Source: Firmicutes bacterium CAG:631 (GTDB lineage: Bacteria; Bacillota_I; Bacilli_A; RFN20; CAG-631). Taken from it: a stretch of DNA of 18,341 bases. The notes beneath the pieces are model-generated. The model was given only the letters and a program-made list of their open reading frames with translations. It was not told the DNA's origin and searched no databases. Below are positions 7,642 through 15,834 of the stretch, one piece after another. Every line of letters begins with the position of its first letter. Within the stretch, counting starts at the first letter, position 1. The translations under genes were made by a program, and so were the position numbers. Where the stretch lies: assembly GCA_000433015.1 (NCBI GenBank), contig HF998008.1:244-18584 (forward strand), read 5' to 3'.

Positions 7642-8718
7642 TTAAATCATGGCATCGCGAATCGTAATTTGACAATCTTTAAATGTATAAATTATAAATT
7701 CCCCAGGTTGCGTAACCGTAACAAAACCAAATCCTTCAATTACAATATCTTTTTTTCCTTCAGTAATCGTAATTGGATAAGCCGTTAAATCATTAAAAGA
7801 ATGAATCGAATTGACTTTAATGGAGTACTGACTAATTAAAGCATCAAAAGTAGAAATGGCATTTTGTAATTTTGTTCGTGTTAAAACACATTGCGGACTA
7901 TGATAAAAGATAATTCCTTGTTTATTTCCGTTCAAGTAATGAAAACTTAAAAAATTATTGATATGAATCGCTTGGCAAGCATTTAATTGATAAGCCGTTT
8001 GAACAATCTTTTTATCTAATTGTAAACGTTTAATGATTCCTTTAGGAAGATGGTGTAAAAAAGAGGTTTTACTTAAAATTCCTGGCGTATCATACAAATC
8101 ATGGTTATCATCAAAATGAATTTTTAAAGGCTGTAATGTCGTCCCAGGATAGATACTCGCCACTAATTGACTTTTTTGTTGCTTTCTTTGTTTTAATATT
8201 TTTTGAATAAGTGTTGTTTTACCTACATTTTCTATGCCAACTAAAGCTATATTTTGATGAGGATATTCGATTAAAATTTGGTCCATGAAAGATTCAATTT
8301 CATCTAAAAATATAATTTCTTTAAAATTGAGTTGAAATTTTTTACTCTCTTTACTTATAAAACGGAAGGCCTTTTCTTTAGATATAAAGGTTTGATATAA
8401 ATCAAAACGATTGACCAAAAGATAAAGATTAGGATAACGTTTTAATTCTTTAAAAGCATTTAAAAATGGTGTTAAAACTAACGGTAAATCCACTAAAAAT
8501 AAAACAACGTCTTCTTTTTTAATTGATTGATGTACCATTTTAATGGTATGAAAAGTGCTGTTTCCTTCAACAAATTTTCCATAATGTTTTAGTTGATAGC
8601 AGCGTTTACATAAAAAAGTTTCTCTTTGTAAGGCTTTTTTTTCAATATAACCATCTTTTGTTTCATCTTCAATTTGTAAGCGGGCCCCGCAGCCAGAACA
8701 ATATAATTCATCCATCAT
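7642..8718 (-). CDS. yqeH: Circularly permuted GTPase YqeH (ribosome biogenesis)
   Basis: A 358-residue GTPase needed in Bacillus for 30S subunit assembly. The N-terminus is a treble-clef zinc finger with Cys7, Cys10, Cys37 and Cys40. The G motifs then come in permuted order, typical of the family: G4 at 103-106, G1/P-loop GIENVGKT at 161-168, G3 DTPG at 210-213. The C-terminal third is the YqeH-specific domain. One oddity is that G4 reads NRFD rather than NKxD; the Lys-to-Arg change may alter guanine binding but does not by itself imply loss of function. The ATG at 8718 overlaps the yqeG stop in an ATGA junction; a second ATG follows at once at 8715. Confidence 0.93.
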   Translation of the reverse strand: MMDELYCSGCGARLQIEDETKDGYIEKKALQRETFLCKRCYQLKHYGKFVEGNSTFHTIKMVHQSIKKEDVVLFLVDLPLVLTPFLNAFKELKRYPNLYLLVNRFDLYQTFISKEKAFRFISKESKKFQLNFKEIIFLDEIESFMDQILIEYPHQNIALVGIENVGKTTLIQKILKQRKQQKSQLVASIYPGTTLQPLKIHFDDNHDLYDTPGILSKTSFLHHLPKGIIKRLQLDKKIVQTAYQLNACQAIHINNFLSFHYLNGNKQGIIFYHSPQCVLTRTKLQNAISTFDALISQYSIKVNSIHSFNDLTAYPITITEGKKDIVIEGFGFVTVTQPGEFIIYTFKDCQITIRDAMI

Positions 8719-9230
8719 ACAAATTCCCTCAAAAGATTCGCTTTTTTAAGTTTTTTACGAACAATTTTATCAATTCGCCTTGGAATAAAAGTAATCCATT
8801 GATCTTTATTTGTTTTTCGATCCACTAATAAAACATCAATTCCTGCACGATTCGCACAGACGACATCCGTCATGATTTGATCACCAATCAATAGAATGTG
8901 CGTTTTATCCATCGGTAACTTTTGAATCCATTGCAATAATTTTTTAGGATTTGGTTTTTTAGCACGATATAAATAAGGAACATCTAAAGCTGAAGCAAAG
9001 GTAGATACTCTTTTTTCATCATTATTCGAAATTAAAATCAGTTGTAAATGAAGTTTTTTTAGCTTTGTTACCCAATCTGTTACTTGCTTATCTGGCAAAG
9101 CAATATAGGGGGAACATAATGTATTATCAATATCACAAAAAATAACTTGATATTTTTTGTCTACAAACAATTGTGGATCAAGTTGCATTAAATCTTTAAA
9201 ATACCATGTAGGAATCAAGTTTTTATTCAT
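8715..9230 (-). CDS. yqeG: HAD-superfamily phosphatase YqeG
   Basis: A 171-residue HAD IIIA phosphatase, first gene of the operon. All motifs are present: motif I DIDNT (Asp33, Asp35, Thr37), motif II ISNN near residue 80, motif III Lys in KKPNPKK, and motif IV GDQIMTD near 117-123. The family resembles phosphatidylglycerolphosphate phosphatases; the substrate here is not shown by the sequence. The stop is TGA, overlapping the yqeH start (ATGA), which is direct evidence that TGA terminates in this organism. The ATG at 9230 has GGTGA 4 bases upstream. Confidence 0.92.
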   Translation of the reverse strand: MNKNLIPTWYFKDLMQLDPQLFVDKKYQVIFCDIDNTLCSPYIALPDKQVTDWVTKLKKLHLQLILISNNDEKRVSTFASALDVPYLYRAKKPNPKKLLQWIQKLPMDKTHILLIGDQIMTDVVCANRAGIDVLLVDRKTNKDQWITFIPRRIDKIVRKKLKKANLLREFV

Positions 9231-9246
9231 AAACTCACCAAAAATA

Positions 9247-9255
9247 AGTATAACA
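9247..9255 (-). promoter_or_regulatory. Extended -10 promoter candidate for the yqeG operon
   Basis: The minus strand reads TGTTATACT, an extended -10 (TGn-TATACT), 17 bases before the yqeG ATG. No good -35 lies upstream. The predicted transcript start would leave only about 10 bases of leader, just enough to include the GGTGA, so the true promoter may be elsewhere. Confidence 0.35.
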
Positions 9256-9297
9256 TAATTTTTTTTGAATACCTATAAAAAAAGCTGTTTTTTTTCT

Positions 9298-9323
9298 ATA
9301 AATGATGCTTTATAACATAAATT
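9298..9323 (+). promoter_or_regulatory. Possible sporulation-type (SigE-like) promoter of sigK
   Basis: ATA at 9298-9300 and CATAAATT at 9316-9323 are separated by 15 bases. This resembles the Bacillus SigE pattern (-35 ATA, -10 CATACAAT), which drives sigK there. A start near 9330 would give a ~30-base leader. The region is extremely AT-rich, so the match is suggestive only. Confidence 0.35.
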
Positions 9324-9360
9324 TCATTTTTTTTTGATATATTAGGATGAGGTGCTATGG

Positions 9361-10056
9361 ATGTTTCAAATCATTATTGAATTATTTAAAAATTTATCTT
9401 TGTATGTTGGCTATATTAAAAATGGGGTCTTTCATTCTCCATTAAGTCAAGAAGATGAAGAACGTTATATTAAAATGCTGTTTTCTGAAAAAAAAGAAGA
9501 AGCCAGAACAAAATTGATTGAACATAATTTACGTCTTGTTGCTCATATTTGTAAAAAATATGAAAATTGCAACGAACAATTTGATGATTTAGTGAGTATT
9601 GGAACAATTGGTTTAATTAAGGCCGTTGATACATTTAGTGAAGAAAAAGGTAGTAAATTGGCAACTTATGCTGCCCGGTGTATTGAAAATGAAATTTTGA
9701 TGCACTTAAGAAGCACGAAAAAAAAGAATAATGATGTCTATTTGTTTGATTCAATAGGCGAAGATAGTGATGGCAGTGACATTACTTTAATGGATGTTTT
9801 ACCCGCTCCTGTTGAAGATTTATCAGAAAAATTAGATAAAGAAAATAACATTAAATATCTAACGCAATTTCTTAAAATTCTTGATCCAACCGAATTAAAA
9901 ATTATTTCTTATCGCTATGGATTAAATGGCAAACCAGAAATGACGCAAAAAGAAATCGGGAAAATGTTTAACATTTCCCGATCGTATGTTTCTCGAATTG
10001 AAAAACGGGTATTAACAAAGTTACTTTTTGAATTTAGAAAAAATGGATTAGCCTAA
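9361..10056 (+). CDS. sigK: Sporulation sigma factor SigK (pro-sigma-K)
   Basis: A 231-residue sigma-70 family factor. Region 2 contains HNLRLVAHICKKYEN, the conserved SIGTIGLIKAVDTF and KLATYAARCIENEILMHLR. Region 4 ends with the helix-turn-helix MTQKEIGKMFNISRSYVSRIEKR. The LVAHI and MHLR wording and the KKxxxDVxLxDxIGxDxxG segment match SigK rather than SigE. The N-terminus, MFQIIIELFKNLSLYVGYIKNG, parallels the hydrophobic pro-sequence of Bacillus pro-sigma-K, which SpoIVFB clips before YVKNN. SigK drives late mother-cell genes for spore coat and cortex. The ATG at 9361 is chosen because GAGGTG lies 6 bases upstream; a GTG at 9352 is possible. The gene is whole, not split by a skin-type element. 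It ends directly against the parC stop. Confidence 0.92.
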   Translation: MFQIIIELFKNLSLYVGYIKNGVFHSPLSQEDEERYIKMLFSEKKEEARTKLIEHNLRLVAHICKKYENCNEQFDDLVSIGTIGLIKAVDTFSEEKGSKLATYAARCIENEILMHLRSTKKKNNDVYLFDSIGEDSDGSDITLMDVLPAPVEDLSEKLDKENNIKYLTQFLKILDPTELKIISYRYGLNGKPEMTQKEIGKMFNISRSYVSRIEKRVLTKLLFEFRKNGLA

Positions 10057-10058
10057 TC
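10038..10058 (-). terminator. Weak hairpin plus T-run at the sigK/parC junction
   Basis: GATTA and TAATC (10046-10058) form a 5-bp stem with a 3-base loop across both stop codons. On the minus strand it is followed by CCA and six T residues (10043-10038), so it could weakly terminate parC transcripts inside the 3' end of sigK. There is no T-run on the plus side for sigK. Confidence 0.3.
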
Positions 10059-12651
10059 ATTTAAATAAATCGTCAATAGAAATATTGGCGTATTTTTCTT
10101 TTTTACTAATTTCTTCATCTTGAATCTTATCATCAAATTTAGCAAATGAAGGATCTTCTTTTTTGATTTTTTTGGCTTTGATTTTTTGATCAATATAAGT
10201 CGTTTTAGCGATGGTTATAGCCTCTACTTTTTCTCTTTTTTCTAAAGTTAAAAAGGGCTTAATAATTTTATCAATCGGTTGATAAGGAACATCATCCACT
10301 AAAACATCCATCGATTTAAAATTTGTAACAACTTGTAAAATATCCCCTTCATTATAAGTAATAATGCCTACAGCATCGTGATGATCACTTCTAAAGGATT
10401 TAAAAGACAAGGTACCAACCGTTGTGCGATTGGTTTGATTAATATAGCGAGGATAAACGGGCTTTAATCCGCCCTTATCCGTAACGATCATCATATTCAT
10501 TTTCTTTTCTTCATCTAATGCAATACCGCCAACTAAATCACAATCTAAGGCACGAGATCCGCTACGCACGCCACCAGCTTTTAAACCAACAATACCGACT
10601 TGATTTTCATCATAGCGAACTAATGCGCCATTTTTATATAATACAACAATATCGCATCCGCCATTTGTTAAAAAGGCAGCAACTAAATTTTCACCTTCTT
10701 GTAATCTAAAACAAGAAACGGCTTTCGAATAACGTTGTAAAACAAATTCAGAAAGAGCGGTTCTTTTAATACTTCCTTTAGAAGAAGCTAAAGTGATATA
10801 TAAATCATCGCGAAATTCCTTGACAACAAAGGCATTGATAATCTTTTCATTGGATGGAAAAGAAGCAATTTTATTGATGTGAACACCTTCATCTTTCCAC
10901 TTATTTTCAACTAATTCATAAACTGGAAGATACATAAAATTTCCACCACTAGTAAATACGAGTAAAGTGTCTAACGTACTCGCTTGAGAGATAGCTACAA
11001 TCGCATCCGTTTGTTTATAACCTGGGAAGGTTGAATTACTACTATTATAAGATTTTAATTGACTCCGTTTTGCATAACCATCTCTAGAAATCGCAACCAT
11101 AACATCTTCTTTAATGACAGTAGAGACTTTATCGATGACAATTTCTTCAATTTCATCTTTTAAAACGGTTTTTCGAGGATGGCCATATTTGCTTTTAATT
11201 TCTTTTAATTCGGCAATCATGACATTCTTCAAAGCGGATTCTTGGGTTAAAATTTCTTTTAATTGAGCTAACTCTTGATGTAATAGTTCTTGTTCTTCAT
11301 TTAATTTTGTGATATCGGTAGAAGATAAGCGATAGAGTTGTAACATTAAGATGGCTTCAGCTTGTTTTTCACTAAAACCATATTTTGCAATAATATTTTC
11401 TTTGGCATCAGCCTTATTTTTACTTTTCTTAATCGTATCGATTAATTCATCTACAATGGAAATAGCTTTAATTAAGCCGTCAATAATGTGCAAACGTGCT
11501 GTTTTTTTATCAAAATTATATTGACTTTTTCTTAAAATAACTTCTTTTTTAAATTCAATATAAGCATCTAAAACCGCTAATAATCCGACTTGCTTTGGTG
11601 TTTTATGATCAATAGCGACCATATTATAACTATAACTCGTTTGCAAGTCACTTTCTTTATAAAGATAATTTAAAATTAATTGAGCATCAGCCTCATTGGT
11701 AATATCAATGACAATTTTTAAACCATTACGGTCACTTTCATCACGAACTTCGACCATTCCCCAAATTTCTTTGTTAAAACGAATTTCATCAATTCGTTTG
11801 ACAAGTGCAATTTTTATGATGTCATAAGGAATTTCAGTTATGACAATTTTACGATTGTTTTTTTCTTCAATGACTTCGGCCTTACCGCGAACAACAATTT
11901 TTCCTTTTCCTGTTGTAAACGCATCTATGATGCCTTTTTTACCAAAAACAATCCCTCCGGTTGGAAAATCAGGCCCCTTAATGAGTTCCATCATGGTTTC
12001 TAAACGGCAATTGGGATTTTTAATACGATGAATCGTTCCATCGATGACTTCGGATAAATTATGAGGTGGAATATCAGTAGCAAAACCGGCAGCAATTCCT
12101 TTCGCGCCATTAATAAGTAAAGCAGGAAAACGAGTTGGTAATACGGTTGGTTCTTTTAATGTATCATCAAAGTTAAACGTAAATTCAACGGTATCTTCAT
12201 CAATATCTTTTAATAATTCCATTGCCACAGAAGATAATCGTGCCTCAGTATAACGCATTGCAGCAGCCGGGTCATTATCCAAAGAACCATTATTTCCGTG
12301 CATATCAATCAAAACTTCATTACTTTTCCACCATTGACTCATTCGAACCATGGCATCATAAATCGAACTATCGCCATGTGGATGATATTTTCCCATGACA
12401 TCCCCAACAATACGAGCTGATTTTTTATACGGCGTATTGGCAACAATCCCTAATTCTTTCATGCCAAAAAGAATTCGTCTTTGAACTGGTTTTAAACCAT
12501 CGCGAATATCCGGTAAGGCTCGATCTTGAATAATATATTTAGAGTAAGCACCAAATCGTTCACTAATGATATCTTCAAAAGGTCCATAAATCATGGAGGT
12601 GTCTGTATTGGTTACAAATTCGTCATCCACTTTTGTTTTTCTTGTAGCCAT
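10057..12651 (-). CDS. parC: DNA topoisomerase IV subunit A
   Basis: This 864-residue subunit breaks and rejoins DNA in topoisomerase IV, which unlinks daughter chromosomes. The catalytic tyrosine is Tyr134 in [12 protein letters not shown]. The quinolone-resistance region reads [12 protein letters not shown], with Ser95 and Asp99 at the two hot spots, so no obvious resistance change is seen. A long coiled-coil tower spans about 350-480, followed by a C-terminal beta-pinwheel. I see no GyrA box (QRRGGKG), and the gene follows parE, which together favour ParC over GyrA. A Lys/Glu-rich tail closes the protein. The ATG comes 2 bases after the parE stop, with AGGAG inside parE. The stop is TGA and touches the sigK stop with no base between. 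Confidence 0.95.
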   Translation of the reverse strand: MATRKTKVDDEFVTNTDTSMIYGPFEDIISERFGAYSKYIIQDRALPDIRDGLKPVQRRILFGMKELGIVANTPYKKSARIVGDVMGKYHPHGDSSIYDAMVRMSQWWKSNEVLIDMHGNNGSLDNDPAAAMRYTEARLSSVAMELLKDIDEDTVEFTFNFDDTLKEPTVLPTRFPALLINGAKGIAAGFATDIPPHNLSEVIDGTIHRIKNPNCRLETMMELIKGPDFPTGGIVFGKKGIIDAFTTGKGKIVVRGKAEVIEEKNNRKIVITEIPYDIIKIALVKRIDEIRFNKEIWGMVEVRDESDRNGLKIVIDITNEADAQLILNYLYKESDLQTSYSYNMVAIDHKTPKQVGLLAVLDAYIEFKKEVILRKSQYNFDKKTARLHIIDGLIKAISIVDELIDTIKKSKNKADAKENIIAKYGFSEKQAEAILMLQLYRLSSTDITKLNEEQELLHQELAQLKEILTQESALKNVMIAELKEIKSKYGHPRKTVLKDEIEEIVIDKVSTVIKEDVMVAISRDGYAKRSQLKSYNSSNSTFPGYKQTDAIVAISQASTLDTLLVFTSGGNFMYLPVYELVENKWKDEGVHINKIASFPSNEKIINAFVVKEFRDDLYITLASSKGSIKRTALSEFVLQRYSKAVSCFRLQEGENLVAAFLTNGGCDIVVLYKNGALVRYDENQVGIVGLKAGGVRSGSRALDCDLVGGIALDEEKKMNMMIVTDKGGLKPVYPRYINQTNRTTVGTLSFKSFRSDHHDAVGIITYNEGDILQVVTNFKSMDVLVDDVPYQPIDKIIKPFLTLEKREKVEAITIAKTTYIDQKIKAKKIKKEDPSFAKFDDKIQDEEISKKEKYANISIDDLFK

Positions 12652-12653
12652 TT

Positions 12654-14612
12654 TTAGTCACGCTCCTTTGCAAAATCATCTTCTAATGTAAAATGAACAT
12701 TTTCTTCAATCCATTCTCTTCGTGGTTCTGGTTTATCTCCCATTAAAATGGACAAACGGCGATCTGCGATCGTGAAATCTTCAATATCTACTCGTAATAG
12801 AGTTCTGGTTTGTGGATTCATGGTTGTTTCCCATAATTGATCTGCATTCATTTCCCCTAACCCTTTATATCGTTGAATATAAGCATTTTCTCCAATTTCT
12901 TTTTTTGCTTTGGCTAAGTCTAAATCATTCCAAGCATATTTAAAAACTTCACCTTTACTTGTCTTTTTAGAAACTTTATAAAGAGGAGGTAAAGCAACAT
13001 AGACCATTCCATTTTCAATTAATGGTCGCATATATCTAAAAAAGAAAGTAAGCAATAAAACTTGAATATGTGCACCATCTGTATCAGCATCGGTCATAAT
13101 AATAATTTTACCATAGTTAGATTCTTTAACATCAAAATCTTGACCCACACCTGCACCAATCGTATAAATGATGGTATTAATTTCTTCATTTTTCATTAAT
13201 GTTGCCACATTTTGTTTTTCAGAGTTAATAACCTTTCCTCTTAATGGCAAAATAGCTTGATATTTAGAATTTCTACCTTGTTTTGCACTACCACCAGCAG
13301 AATCTCCTTCGACCAAAAATAATTCATTTAATTTTTGATCTTTACTTTGTGCTGGAGATAATTTATCGCTAATAATTCTTTCTGTCTTTACTTTTTTTCC
13401 AGAACGTGCTTCTTCTCTAGCTTTACGTGTTGCTTCACGAACTTGTTGTGCTTTAACTGCTTTTCCAACTAGTGTAGTAGCGATTTCTTTGTTTTCTTCT
13501 AAAAAATAAGATAATTTTTCATAGACAATATTTTCGACTACTGTTCGAGCAATTGGAGTTCCTAATTTACTTTTCGTTTGACTTTCAAATTGCAATAAAC
13601 TTTCTACAATCTTTACAGATAAGACAGCGTTAATTCCTTCACGAACATCGCGTCCATCTAAATTTTTATCTTTTGCTTTTAATAAATTATTATTTCTTGC
13701 ATAATCATTAAACGCTTTAGTAAAAGCTGTACGGAAACCCACTTCATGAGTTCCACCATCTTTGGTGCGAATATTATTAACAAAAGATAATACATTGCGA
13801 TCATCATCTTCATAATTATCACAATAAACAAAAGCTAAATCCACTTTAATGCCATCTGATTCGCCTTGAATCGTGACAATTTTATGAAGAGGTGTTTTCC
13901 CTTCACAAATAAATTTAACAAATTCTTCAACACCATTTTCATAGCAAAAAATTTCTTTTTTATTAATAATTTCATTTTCAAAAACAAATTTAATCCCTGG
14001 CATTAAAAAGGCCGTTTCTCTTAATCTTTCGCAAATTAAAGTATGTGAAAAAGTAGTGGATGTAAAAATATTGGCATCAGGTTTAAACCAAACCGACGTT
14101 CCACTGCGTTTATTGGCAACAACAGGAAGTTCTTTTAATCCAGAAACAATTTTTCCACCTTGTTTAAAATTAATTTCATAAGTTTTTCCATCTCGAATAA
14201 TGGTTACTTTCATCCATTCTGATAAAGCATTGACAACAGATGCACCAACACCATGCAATCCACTTGAAGTTTTATAACCGCCATCTTCTGAAAATTTTCC
14301 GCCAGCGTGTAAAACTGTATAGACGACAACCGGTGTCAATTGACCTGATTTATGCATTCCTACTGGGACACCACGTCCACTATCGGTTACCGAAACAGAA
14401 TTATCTTTATATAATTTGACGACAATTTCTTTTCCAAAGCCAGCCAAAGCTTCGTCGACAGCATTATCTACAATTTCCCAAAGTAAGTGATGTAATCCGC
14501 GCGAGTCAACAGAACCAATATACATTCCGGGTCTTTTTCTGACGGCCTCTAACCCTTCCAAAATTTGGATATCATCATCATTATAATGTGTAGAAACTCT
14601 TTTTTCTGCCAC
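12654..14612 (-). CDS. parE: DNA topoisomerase IV subunit B
   Basis: The ATPase subunit of topoisomerase IV, 652 residues. It has a GHKL ATPase domain ([13 protein letters not shown] with the catalytic Glu, [23 protein letters not shown]), a transducer domain, and a TOPRIM domain with [13 protein letters not shown] (Glu435) and the acidic triad TDADTDGAH (508-512). The family signature [17 protein letters not shown] lies near the C-terminus. The length and the lack of the long GyrB insert fit ParE. The GTG at 14612 is chosen because AGGAG stands 8 bases upstream; the in-frame GTG at 14621 overlaps that same Shine-Dalgarno. A good promoter lies just upstream, and parC follows after 2 bases. 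The layout divergent from plsY is the same as in Bacillus. Confidence 0.95.
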   Translation of the reverse strand: MAEKRVSTHYNDDDIQILEGLEAVRKRPGMYIGSVDSRGLHHLLWEIVDNAVDEALAGFGKEIVVKLYKDNSVSVTDSGRGVPVGMHKSGQLTPVVVYTVLHAGGKFSEDGGYKTSSGLHGVGASVVNALSEWMKVTIIRDGKTYEINFKQGGKIVSGLKELPVVANKRSGTSVWFKPDANIFTSTTFSHTLICERLRETAFLMPGIKFVFENEIINKKEIFCYENGVEEFVKFICEGKTPLHKIVTIQGESDGIKVDLAFVYCDNYEDDDRNVLSFVNNIRTKDGGTHEVGFRTAFTKAFNDYARNNNLLKAKDKNLDGRDVREGINAVLSVKIVESLLQFESQTKSKLGTPIARTVVENIVYEKLSYFLEENKEIATTLVGKAVKAQQVREATRKAREEARSGKKVKTERIISDKLSPAQSKDQKLNELFLVEGDSAGGSAKQGRNSKYQAILPLRGKVINSEKQNVATLMKNEEINTIIYTIGAGVGQDFDVKESNYGKIIIMTDADTDGAHIQVLLLTFFFRYMRPLIENGMVYVALPPLYKVSKKTSKGEVFKYAWNDLDLAKAKKEIGENAYIQRYKGLGEMNADQLWETTMNPQTRTLLRVDIEDFTIADRRLSILMGDKPEPRREWIEENVHFTLEDDFAKERD

Positions 14613-14634
14613 GACAACCACTCCTAACTAATTT

Positions 14635-14664
14635 ATTATATCGTATTTGAAATCTTTTTATCAA
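14635..14664 (-). promoter_or_regulatory. SigA-type promoter of parE-parC
   Basis: The minus strand has TTGATA (14664-14659), an 18-base spacer and a perfect TATAAT (14640-14635), about 22 bases before the chosen parE GTG. Confidence 0.7.
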
Positions 14665-14676
14665 GAAAAAACAACA

Positions 14677-14705
14677 TTGAATTTCATGGCTAATTGTTAT
14701 ATGAT
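14677..14705 (+). promoter_or_regulatory. SigA-type promoter of plsY
   Basis: TTGAAT (14677-14682), a 17-base spacer and TATGAT (14700-14705). Transcription would start near 14712, downstream of the in-frame TTG at 14694, which supports the ATG at 14739 as the plsY start. It is back-to-back with the parE promoter. Confidence 0.6.
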
Positions 14706-14738
14706 AATAAAGAAAAGATAAAGAAAATGGGTGAAAAT

Positions 14739-15422
14739 ATGTTTGTAATTTTACTAGCGTTATTTATAGCTGCCATATTTGGTTACTTAATTGGATCCAT
14801 TCCAAATGCTTTGATTATTGGAAAAATTTTTTATAAAACGGATGTAAGAACGCAAGGTTCAGGAAACTTAGGCGCTACAAATGTTGCACGAACTTTGGGG
14901 GCAAAACCTGGAATTATTGTTTTAGTTTTAGATATGCTAAAATCCATATTCACGAGCAATGTGATGTATCTTGTTGGTCTTTATCTTTTTAAATTTGATA
15001 GTAGTTTTTGGCTTGCGATGCTATTTATCACCGCTGGATTTATGACATGCATTGGCCATTGTTTTCCGTTATTTGCCCATTTTAAAGGAGGAAAAGCGGT
15101 TAGTGTCATTGCTGGCTTTGCCATCGGTTCGAATTATATTGTCACATTAGTGGGTCTTTTCATTTTTGCCCTTACCTTTGCTATCAAAAAAATTGTTTCT
15201 TTATCTTCCATTTGCATGGCTTTATTTACCTCCGTTCTCTCCTTTATTCCATTTTTTTATGAGGGATTTTATCTTTATCCAAAAGAACATGGATTATATT
15301 ATTCCATTACTCTTCTTGTCATTAGTATTCTTTTAATCATTCGACATCAAAAAAATATCATCAAATTATGGAAAGGCGAAGAAAAACCATTTCAATTTGC
15401 AAAAAAGAAAATAAAAGAGTAA
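14739..15422 (+). CDS. plsY: Glycerol-3-phosphate acyltransferase PlsY
   Basis: A 227-residue polytopic membrane enzyme that transfers the acyl group from acyl-phosphate to glycerol-3-phosphate, the first step of phospholipid synthesis. The family motifs are clear: GYLIGSIPNALIIGK (15-29), SGNLGATN (41-48) and CFPLFAHFKGGKAVS around residue 110. About five to six hydrophobic segments are visible, and the C-terminal tail is basic. The ATG at 14739 has GGTGA 4 bases upstream and fits the usual N-terminus and the promoter. Alternatives at 14727 (ATG) and 14694 (TTG) add non-conserved residues. The gene faces yneF across a shared terminator. Confidence 0.95.
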   Translation: MFVILLALFIAAIFGYLIGSIPNALIIGKIFYKTDVRTQGSGNLGATNVARTLGAKPGIIVLVLDMLKSIFTSNVMYLVGLYLFKFDSSFWLAMLFITAGFMTCIGHCFPLFAHFKGGKAVSVIAGFAIGSNYIVTLVGLFIFALTFAIKKIVSLSSICMALFTSVLSFIPFFYEGFYLYPKEHGLYYSITLLVISILLIIRHQKNIIKLWKGEEKPFQFAKKKIKE

Positions 15423-15446
15423 AAAAGCCATTTAAATGGCTTTTTT
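15421..15446. terminator. Bidirectional intrinsic terminator between plsY and yneF
   Basis: A perfect 26-base palindrome with core GCCATTTAAATGGC, flanked by six A on one side and six T on the other. It works as a hairpin with a U-tract on both strands. It overlaps the plsY stop by two bases and ends 4 bases before the yneF stop. Confidence 0.9.
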
Positions 15447-15450
15447 CATA

Positions 15451-15678
15451 TTAACGTTGTTGATTCATTGCATTCATGACTTGACGTATTTGCGCTTCAG
15501 ATGGGGTTCTTCCCATTTGTTTAAACATAACGCGAATCATTTTTTCATTAATCGGAGGATTCTTTTTTAGACTCCGTTTAAATAAACTTCTTGCAACAAA
15601 AAAACCAATAATGCCACCCACAACAAGTCCGATGGCACACCATAAAATTGAATTACCGACAGCACTAAAGATGATCAT
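15451..15678 (-). CDS. yneF: UPF0154 small membrane protein YneF
   Basis: A 75-residue protein with one N-terminal transmembrane segment (about 8-30, LWCAIGLVVGGIIGFFVARS). A conserved cytoplasmic tail follows: KKNPPINEKMIRVMFKQMGRTPSEAQIRQVMNAMNQQ. This is the UPF0154 family, whose function is unknown. The ATG at 15678 has AGGAGG 8 bases upstream. In Bacillus yneF follows tkt and sirA; here the same order is kept on the minus strand, but a plus-strand protease gene stands between. Confidence 0.92.
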   Translation of the reverse strand: MIIFSAVGNSILWCAIGLVVGGIIGFFVARSLFKRSLKKNPPINEKMIRVMFKQMGRTPSEAQIRQVMNAMNQQR

Positions 15679-15708
15679 CTTGAATCCCTCCTTTTTACCT
15701 TCGCATTC

Positions 15709-15737
15709 ATTGTACTATAAGATTTAAAAATAAACAA
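15709..15737 (-). promoter_or_regulatory. SigA-type promoter of yneF
   Basis: The minus strand has TTGTTT (15737-15732), a 17-base spacer and TACAAT (15714-15709), 30 bases before the yneF ATG. Confidence 0.6.
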
Positions 15738-15778
15738 GCACTCATTGTTTTGATTTTAGAAATTTCATCGTTTTGTCC

Positions 15779-15807
15779 TTGAAAAAACAAATTATATATT
15801 ATATAAT
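15779..15807 (+). promoter_or_regulatory. SigA-type promoter of the M6 protease gene
   Basis: TTGAAA (15779-15784), a 17-base spacer and a perfect TATAAT (15802-15807), giving a leader of about 20 bases before the ATG at 15835. Confidence 0.7.
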
Positions 15808-15834
15808 TTATTCCCTGAAAGGTAGTGTTAAAAA

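Noticed and set aside
9274..9296. AT-only stem (A-run, GCTG, T-run) between yqeG and sigK as a terminator
   Set aside because: Only A-T pairs with a run of bases able to slip; no gene ends here that would need a terminator.
11840..12031. Plus-strand open frame inside parC (a similar one is at 10518-10709)
   Set aside because: Antisense shadow of a strongly conserved gene, with no translation signals.
14694..14738. Upstream TTG and ATG starts for plsY adding 12-15 hydrophilic residues
   Set aside because: The TTG lies upstream of the predicted transcript start, and the residues are not part of PlsY; the ATG at 14739 has the better ribosome site.
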